Origin: JBBITI01 sp037440885
GTDB lineage: Bacteria > Chloroflexota > Dehalococcoidia > Dehalococcoidales > UBA2162
Reading direction: 5' to 3'
Assembly: GCA_037440885.1 (NCBI GenBank)
Contig: JBBITI010000021.1
Coordinates: 1 to 47,770, forward strand
Length of the DNA: 47,770 nucleotides
In this document: positions 42,979 to 47,770 of the stretch, piece by piece
Layout: the number at the start of each line of letters is the position of its first letter
Position numbering within the stretch: position 1 is the first letter of the stretch
Program-made: the position numbers and the translations under genes
Notes under the pieces: model-generated
Told to the model about the DNA's origin: nothing
Databases searched by the model: none
What the model saw: only the letters and a program-made list of their open reading frames with translations

Positions 42979-44658
42979 ATGAGAAGTCGGGTGAAAAAAG
43001 GTTCCCTCTTCAATCCGCCTGCGGATAAACAGACGGCCGTTACCGCGCTTTCTTTTCTGGTGATGGCTTTTGTACTGGCCTCCTGTCATTTTTTTGATTT
43101 CCCCGCGGTGGTTATCGGGGAGCGTTTTTCCAATATCTGGCTGCCCTATGCTTTTAACGTCGCTGTCGTTCTGGTCATCGGTGCGGTCACTACTAGTTTC
43201 GTATCCCGCTTGAGCCGGGAACAGGCCGATGCACGGCGAGAATTGGATTTTCAGTCTCGTATTCTCGACGCCGCTAACGATTCGATATTCGCCTTTCGGC
43301 TTGAAGGTTCTTTGACTTACGTAAATGAAAAAGGTTGTCTTGACCGGGGCTACTCCAGAGAAGAAATTTTACGGCTCAACCGCAAGGACCTGATTACCGC
43401 TGACCACCGCGGGCTTTATGAACAGCGGGTAGATCGCCTGAAAAAAGAAGGCGAGCTGGTTTTCGAGGCGGAACATGTGCGCAAGGACGCCAGTATTTTC
43501 CCGGTGGAAGTCCGCGCCCGTTACCTCCGGCTAGGTGAGGAAGAACAGATTATCACGGTTTGCCGGGACATTACCGAGCGCCGCATGGCGGAAAAAGCCG
43601 TCCAGTCCGAGAAAGAAAACTTCCGGATGTCTTTGGAGACATCGCCGATGGGTATCCAGATAGTGGATCCGCAGGGCAACACGCTCTTTGCTAACAGGAA
43701 AATGCTGGATCTATGGGGAGTCGACAGCCTCGAAGAGTATAGTTCGAGATCGATTGAACAGCGTTATACCCCGGAATCAGCCCGAAAAATGAGGGCAATT
43801 ATGGCTAGCGAACGCGACGGCTTTCACGTTCTTGAATACGATGTTACCATTGTCAGCAAAAAACAGGAACTCAGGGATCTGCATGCTTTCTGTAACGAAG
43901 TCCTCTGGAATGGTAATTTGTGCGGTCTGATCACTTACGAGGATGTGACCGAACGGAAGCGACTGGAACAGCAGTTGATTATGGCGGACCGGCTGGCGAC
44001 CATCGGCGAGCTCGCTGCCGGGGTAGCTCATGAGTTGAACAATCCCCTCACCGCGGTCATCGGTTTCTCACAGATGCTGGCTGAAGACAATATACCGGTG
44101 GAGATCAAAGAGCAGATCAAGATCATCGACTCTGAAGCGCAGCGGGCTGCCCGTATCGTAAAAGACCTGTTAGCTTTTTCACGCAAACATAAGGTTGTTA
44201 GCGAATTCTGCCAGGTTAACCATATTTTCGAAGAGGTGCTCCGGTTGCGGGACTACGAGCATAAAGTAAACAATATTACCGTTATTACCGATCTGGCACC
44301 GGATTTGCCCGAGATCAAGTGCGACCGTTTTCAAATTCAGCAGGTCCTGCTGAATATTATCATTAATGCCGAGTATTTCATGCTGGAAGCACACCAACGC
44401 GGGGTATTATCGATCGCCACTGAACACAATGGTTCCCATGTCCGTTTGATTATTTCGGATGATGGGCCGGGTATCAAGTCGGAGTATCTGCCCCATATCT
44501 TTGACCCCTTCTTCACTACCAAGGAAGTCGGCAGAGGTACCGGTTTGGGCTTGAGCATCTGTCATGGGATCATCAAGGAACACAACGGGCGGATTCATGC
44601 CGAAAGTCAGCCTGGCAAGGGTGCCACAATTATTGTGGAACTGCCTGTCAACAGTTAA
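42979..44658 (+). CDS. Membrane PAS sensor histidine kinase
   Basis: This 559-residue kinase has two N-terminal transmembrane helices (about residues 19-38 and 54-76) with a very short outer loop. Two PAS domains follow (about 92-205 and 212-330). HisKA carries His351 in GVAHELNNPLTAVIGF, and HATPase_c has DDGPGIKSEYL and FFTTKEVGRGTGLGLSIC. The kinase core is close to that of the first kinase, suggesting duplication. AAGGAGTGGGG precedes the ATG, 19 bases after the HD-GYP gene, so it belongs to the same operon. Confidence 0.92.
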   Translation: MRSRVKKGSLFNPPADKQTAVTALSFLVMAFVLASCHFFDFPAVVIGERFSNIWLPYAFNVAVVLVIGAVTTSFVSRLSREQADARRELDFQSRILDAANDSIFAFRLEGSLTYVNEKGCLDRGYSREEILRLNRKDLITADHRGLYEQRVDRLKKEGELVFEAEHVRKDASIFPVEVRARYLRLGEEEQIITVCRDITERRMAEKAVQSEKENFRMSLETSPMGIQIVDPQGNTLFANRKMLDLWGVDSLEEYSSRSIEQRYTPESARKMRAIMASERDGFHVLEYDVTIVSKKQELRDLHAFCNEVLWNGNLCGLITYEDVTERKRLEQQLIMADRLATIGELAAGVAHELNNPLTAVIGFSQMLAEDNIPVEIKEQIKIIDSEAQRAARIVKDLLAFSRKHKVVSEFCQVNHIFEEVLRLRDYEHKVNNITVITDLAPDLPEIKCDRFQIQQVLLNIIINAEYFMLEAHQRGVLSIATEHNGSHVRLIISDDGPGIKSEYLPHIFDPFFTTKEVGRGTGLGLSICHGIIKEHNGRIHAESQPGKGATIIVELPVNS

Positions 44659-44818
44659 CAGATAAAATAACAGGGATAACCGGTAATTGATCTGATTTGT
44701 CGCGCCCGGTCTCAGTCGGTGCTTAACCGGAATTACCCGTCTTGTGCTGCAGCAGATGCTTCTTGGTATGGGCATGTAGTATAATGCACCCAATTCACTG
44801 AACAGGAAGTACGGATTT

Positions 44819-45976
44819 TTGCCGCTTGAGATAGACGAAATACCCCTGGGCAGTCGGCGCCTGAAGTTTTTTGCCCGGGTACCCTGGATACTGCATCGCG
44901 GTGATGGGTGCTGGACACCACCGTTGAACGGCGATTTGCTCGGAAGCCGGCTTTTTGGGTTGACCGGTTTGCTGACTGCGCCGCACCCCTACCATCAGCA
45001 CGCTACCGTTACCCACTTTGTTGTCCGGCGTTCCGGGAAACCGGTCGGACGTATCTCAGCGGCGATCAACCATCGTTTTAATGACTTTCACGGTGTTAAA
45101 GTGGGTTTTTTCGGTTTCTTCGATGTCATCAACGACTATGAAGTAGCCGGGGCTCTTCTGGACCGGGCTCGGTGCTGGGTTAAAAACAAGGGTATGAATT
45201 GCCTGCGGGGGCCGGGAGAGTATTCCAATGCCACTCACGAGAGACAGGGTGTCCTTGTGAATGGATATGAATATGCCCCGACCGTGGAATTGACCCATAA
45301 TCCGCCATATTACCGCGAACTGCTGGAAAAATACGGTTTTCAGAAAGCCAGGGACTATCATGCTTACCTGGTAGATGTCCAGAGCCCGGCGCCTGTCCGT
45401 CTGGAAGAACTGGCAAAGCAGGCAGGCACCCGCAGTGATATCAGAATACGGCCGCTGGTGCTTAAAAATCTTGCCTCGGAAGTCCACTTGATAAAGACGA
45501 TTTATAATGATGCCTGGTCGCAGAACTGGGGCTTTCTCCCCATCACCGACGCAGAAGCGGTCGCTCTGGCCCATTCCCTGCGTTTGGTTGTCGACCCCGG
45601 ACTGATTCGCTTCGCCTTTGTTAACGACGAACCGGCCGCAGTGCTCGGCGCGCTCCCCGATCCGTATTTTGCGTTAAGGCCGGGATGGCACTGGTACAGC
45701 GACTCGGATTTGGCGCGCATTGCCCGGTTATTGTTGCGGAGGAAGCATATTCCGCTACTCAGGCTGATGTTCTTTGGTGTTCGCCCCGGTTTTCGCCGTC
45801 GCGGCATTGACGCCATGCTCTTTACCGAGGTAAAGCAGTATGCATTGAAGAGGGGATACCAGCAATGTGAAGCCTCCCTGCTGCTGGAAGACAACCACTT
45901 GATTATCAGCCCATCGGAATTCATGGGCGCCCGGCGTTACAAGACCTGGCGCATCTATGACCTGCCTTTGGAATGA
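44819..45976 (+). CDS. GNAT-like N-acyltransferase domain protein
   Basis: This 385-residue soluble protein resembles the long GNAT-type proteins of Chloroflexota and related phyla. The first half has VPWILHRGDGCWTPPL, VGRISAAINHRFND and GFFGFFDVINDYE. The second half carries an acetyl-CoA-type loop (GVRPGFRRRGIDAMLF) and ends with EASLLLEDN and RRYKTWRIYDLPL. It presumably transfers an acyl group; the substrate is unknown. It starts with TTG at 44819; GGAAG upstream is distant, so the start is uncertain. It stands alone after the kinase operon. Confidence 0.75.
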   Translation: MPLEIDEIPLGSRRLKFFARVPWILHRGDGCWTPPLNGDLLGSRLFGLTGLLTAPHPYHQHATVTHFVVRRSGKPVGRISAAINHRFNDFHGVKVGFFGFFDVINDYEVAGALLDRARCWVKNKGMNCLRGPGEYSNATHERQGVLVNGYEYAPTVELTHNPPYYRELLEKYGFQKARDYHAYLVDVQSPAPVRLEELAKQAGTRSDIRIRPLVLKNLASEVHLIKTIYNDAWSQNWGFLPITDAEAVALAHSLRLVVDPGLIRFAFVNDEPAAVLGALPDPYFALRPGWHWYSDSDLARIARLLLRRKHIPLLRLMFFGVRPGFRRRGIDAMLFTEVKQYALKRGYQQCEASLLLEDNHLIISPSEFMGARRYKTWRIYDLPLE

Positions 45977-46074
45977 TAACAATTCGCAACCCGGCTTGTT
46001 TTTTGATTTAGGGCAAAGGAATAGTGACTATTTATGCATCGTTTTTCGTGCTGGTCGATAAAATGCGGTATCTT

Positions 46075-46815
46075 TCAACATCCGTCTTTCAGTCTCTCGA
46101 TCAGCCAGACAGGAAGTTTTTGTTCTTGCATTCGTTTCTGAACAGGCTCGATATCATAAGCGACGCGATGTAACGTGAATTGATGTCTTGTAAAATCAAT
46201 CACACCGTAACTGGCACGTGGATCGTTATCACGCGGCTGGCCAACTGCCCCCGGATTGATGATCAGCTTGTCATCCGCAAGGGTAATGACATCTTGATGC
46301 CGCAGTCTGCTTACCTGGGGAGATGATGCCGTCTTCCGGGTAAATGCCGTCGGTCGATGGGTGTGTCCTGCCAGGCAATAGCGTGTTCGGAAGATGTGAA
46401 AGCTATGCATCGCTTCATCGGTTGAGGATAAATATTCATTGACCGGATCCCGCGGGCTGCCGTGGACGAGGGTGAAATCTTCTCGTTCTACAAACAGTGG
46501 TAAATTTCCCAGGTAATTCCGGTCTTCCTGGCTCAATTTAGTCCTGGTCCAGTTGATGGCTGCCGCAGCGTAGGTATTAAAACCTGCTGTGTCTATGATA
46601 CCGGCTGCTGCCAGGTCGTGGTTGCCTGCAACACAAATTGAGCACTTCTCCTTCAGGAATCGCAGGCATTCGCCCGGGTCGGGACCGTAGCCTACCAGGT
46701 CTCCCAGGCACCAGATCTCATCCAGCGGTCCCCGGCCTTCTGCGTCGGCGCTCACTGCTTCCAGTGCCGCCAGATTGGCATGGATGTCGGCAATTACCAT
46801 GATGCGTGTCAACAC
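46075..46815 (-). CDS. Calcineurin-like metallophosphoesterase
   Basis: This 246-residue phosphoesterase has all five metal-site motifs: DIHAN, GDLVGYGPDP, GNHD, HGSP and GHTHRP. It is similar to the YfcE/DevR-type family that cleaves phosphodiesters. Whether it acts on cyclic nucleotides is unknown. The ATG at 46800 would start four residues before the first motif (MVIADIHAN); the TTG at 46815 adds five residues. Neither has a strong ribosome site. Confidence 0.9.
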   Translation of the reverse strand: MLTRIMVIADIHANLAALEAVSADAEGRGPLDEIWCLGDLVGYGPDPGECLRFLKEKCSICVAGNHDLAAAGIIDTAGFNTYAAAAINWTRTKLSQEDRNYLGNLPLFVEREDFTLVHGSPRDPVNEYLSSTDEAMHSFHIFRTRYCLAGHTHRPTAFTRKTASSPQVSRLRHQDVITLADDKLIINPGAVGQPRDNDPRASYGVIDFTRHQFTLHRVAYDIEPVQKRMQEQKLPVWLIERLKDGC

Positions 46816-46898
46816 GGTTTTTGTCCCGATTCTGTGGTTTTCGATCGCTCTTGTGTCTCATTGCCCCTGCATATCATAACTGATTGCCGAATGCAGCA

Positions 46899-47369
46899 CT
46901 AATTAGTCTTGAGGTTGGAATTCGCTGTCGGTTCGGAACGATAGCCTAGAGTGTTTCCTGTGGTGATGAACATAAAAGGCCTGTCAACGCGGCGAAAGTA
47001 AATCGGGCAATGGTCAAGTCCGCCGGGAACAAAAACGGCGCAGGTCCGTGTGATCAGGTGTTTCTCTCCACCTAGCCAGAATTCTATTTCTCCTCCCAGT
47101 TCGGACTGGTCTTCTGGATTCGTCCCCAGGAACATCAGGTATTCATCGAATGAATGGCTATGGGATTTGGTCAGCAGATCAATAGTGCCGGTTCGCAGCA
47201 CCATGTTAGTCTCGAGATAAAATGCTTTCGGAACCTTGCCGTTCAGTTCCTCGCTGATATAAAGCGAGTTTTCCCATGGTACGACAGTGCCCTTCGTGCG
47301 ATTATCCGGCATTCCGGGATTGGGTGGCGTTTCGGTGATGAAATATTTGTCATATTTATTTTGTTCCAT
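46899..47369 (-). CDS. Cupin-fold protein of unknown function
   Basis: This 156-residue protein has a small beta-barrel pattern with likely metal-binding His/Glu: KSHSHSFDEYLMFLG (cupin motif 1) and VFVPGGLDHCPIYFRRVDRP (motif 2). The ending FITTGNTLGYRSE is unlike the common sugar isomerases. GAAGGAGG precedes the ATG. It is followed after 83 bases by the phosphoesterase on the same strand. I do not know the substrate. Confidence 0.8.
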   Translation of the reverse strand: MEQNKYDKYFITETPPNPGMPDNRTKGTVVPWENSLYISEELNGKVPKAFYLETNMVLRTGTIDLLTKSHSHSFDEYLMFLGTNPEDQSELGGEIEFWLGGEKHLITRTCAVFVPGGLDHCPIYFRRVDRPFMFITTGNTLGYRSEPTANSNLKTN

Positions 47370-47472
47370 GATCCCTCCTTCGGTTGCAACTCCTTGAATT
47401 CTGTCGTTGAAACGGTAGAGCGTTGGGCATAATATTACGGATTGAACAAACCGCCCTTGCGCTTTCCTTTCA

Positions 47473-47769
47473 TTACCGTATTTTGTATAGTTGATTCAGC
47501 CTGGATACTTTTACAGGGTCACTTTCTAAAAATACTCTCACCTCGGTTATTTTGATGTCACTGCAGTCATTATCAAATTTAATTTTATAAAATACGTTCA
47601 TTTTCAATTCGAGTAAAATCTTTCCTGAGGACCTTTCGATAGCCTGTGTTTTGAGTAACGCGCCAACTTCTTTTTGTTTTTCATCAATATACAGGTGTTG
47701 TTTTGTCAACTTGTCATGTATCTCTGGATGGCTGAGACATCTTTCATACCATTGATCCCGACCGATCAC
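47473..47769 (-). CDS. Unknown protein at the right edge, possibly cut
   Basis: The frame gives at least 98 residues and runs to the window edge; the GTG at 47769 could be the start or an internal codon. It has a polar helical part (HDKLTKQHLYIDEKQKEVG) and a beta-rich end (LELKMNVFYKIKFDND). I do not recognise a family. The stop at 47473 is certain. Confidence 0.55.
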   Translation of the reverse strand: MIGRDQWYERCLSHPEIHDKLTKQHLYIDEKQKEVGALLKTQAIERSSGKILLELKMNVFYKIKFDNDCSDIKITEVRVFLESDPVKVSRLNQLYKIR

Positions 47770-47770
47770 A

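Overview
The window reads as a piece of an anaerobic bacterial genome. The best guess is Chloroflexota, class Dehalococcoidia or a close relative. This rests on inference from gene content: a cytosolic NuoEFG-like complex with a formate-dehydrogenase-type subunit whose active-site Sec/Cys is serine, split acyl-CoA mutase, ETF and acyl-CoA dehydrogenase, a tungsten-type aldehyde:ferredoxin oxidoreductase, DsbA-VKOR, DUF5667 proteins and a class II PurE. No rRNA, tRNA, CRISPR array or transposase was seen. Two runs of N (22020-22029 and 42357-42383) mark assembly gaps, so this is probably a scaffolded metagenome assembly.

Layout. 1-4774 (minus): molybdopterin oxidoreductase, nuoE, nuoF (cut by the left edge). 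4775-5380: long divergent intergenic region. 5381-7947 (plus): B12-dependent acyl-CoA mutase large and small subunits plus epimerase, closed by a perfect two-way terminator. 7963-11089 (minus): acyl-CoA dehydrogenase, etfB, etfA. 11395-14004: Zn alcohol dehydrogenase, sugar-nucleotide-type SDR, small membrane protein. 14221-15601: HAD phosphatase and a decayed methylmalonate-semialdehyde dehydrogenase. 15756-19679: 2-hydroxyacid dehydrogenase, TPP enzyme and alanine-glyoxylate-type aminotransferase, a possible glyoxylate/hydroxypyruvate module. 19911-20122: a compact 38-residue microgene with its own terminator. 20188-23735: AOR, MFS transporter, minimal zincin. 23861-26259: a cell-surface repeat protein interrupted by an in-frame TGA, then DsbA-VKOR. 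26339-30862: LOG-family protein, acetate kinase, divergent phosphoketolase. 30990-34632: an ECF sigma factor locus with anti-sigma factor and two exported proteins. 34881-37309: winged-helix regulator, MFS and class II PurE. 37716-44658: small HTH protein, a seven-PAS histidine kinase, an HD-GYP response regulator and a second PAS kinase. 44819-47770: GNAT-like protein, metallophosphoesterase, cupin, and an unknown gene at the right edge.

How the parts work together. The left third looks like acyl-CoA oxidation linked to electron transfer: acyl-CoA dehydrogenase gives electrons to ETF, and a carbon-skeleton mutase plus epimerase processes branched acyl-CoA. Three enzymes here (the FDH-like subunit, the mutase and the dehydrogenase) lack residues that are catalytic in their best-known relatives, so their annotated names may mislead. 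The phosphoketolase-acetate kinase pair would yield ATP from sugar phosphates through acetyl phosphate.

The most coherent new system is the ECF locus. Three promoters with the same form, TGTAAC-N16-CGTTA, stand before the sigma factor, before an exported DUF5667 protein, and before a small exported Cys protein. The anti-sigma factor carries an outward-facing DUF5667-like domain related to one of the regulated exported proteins.
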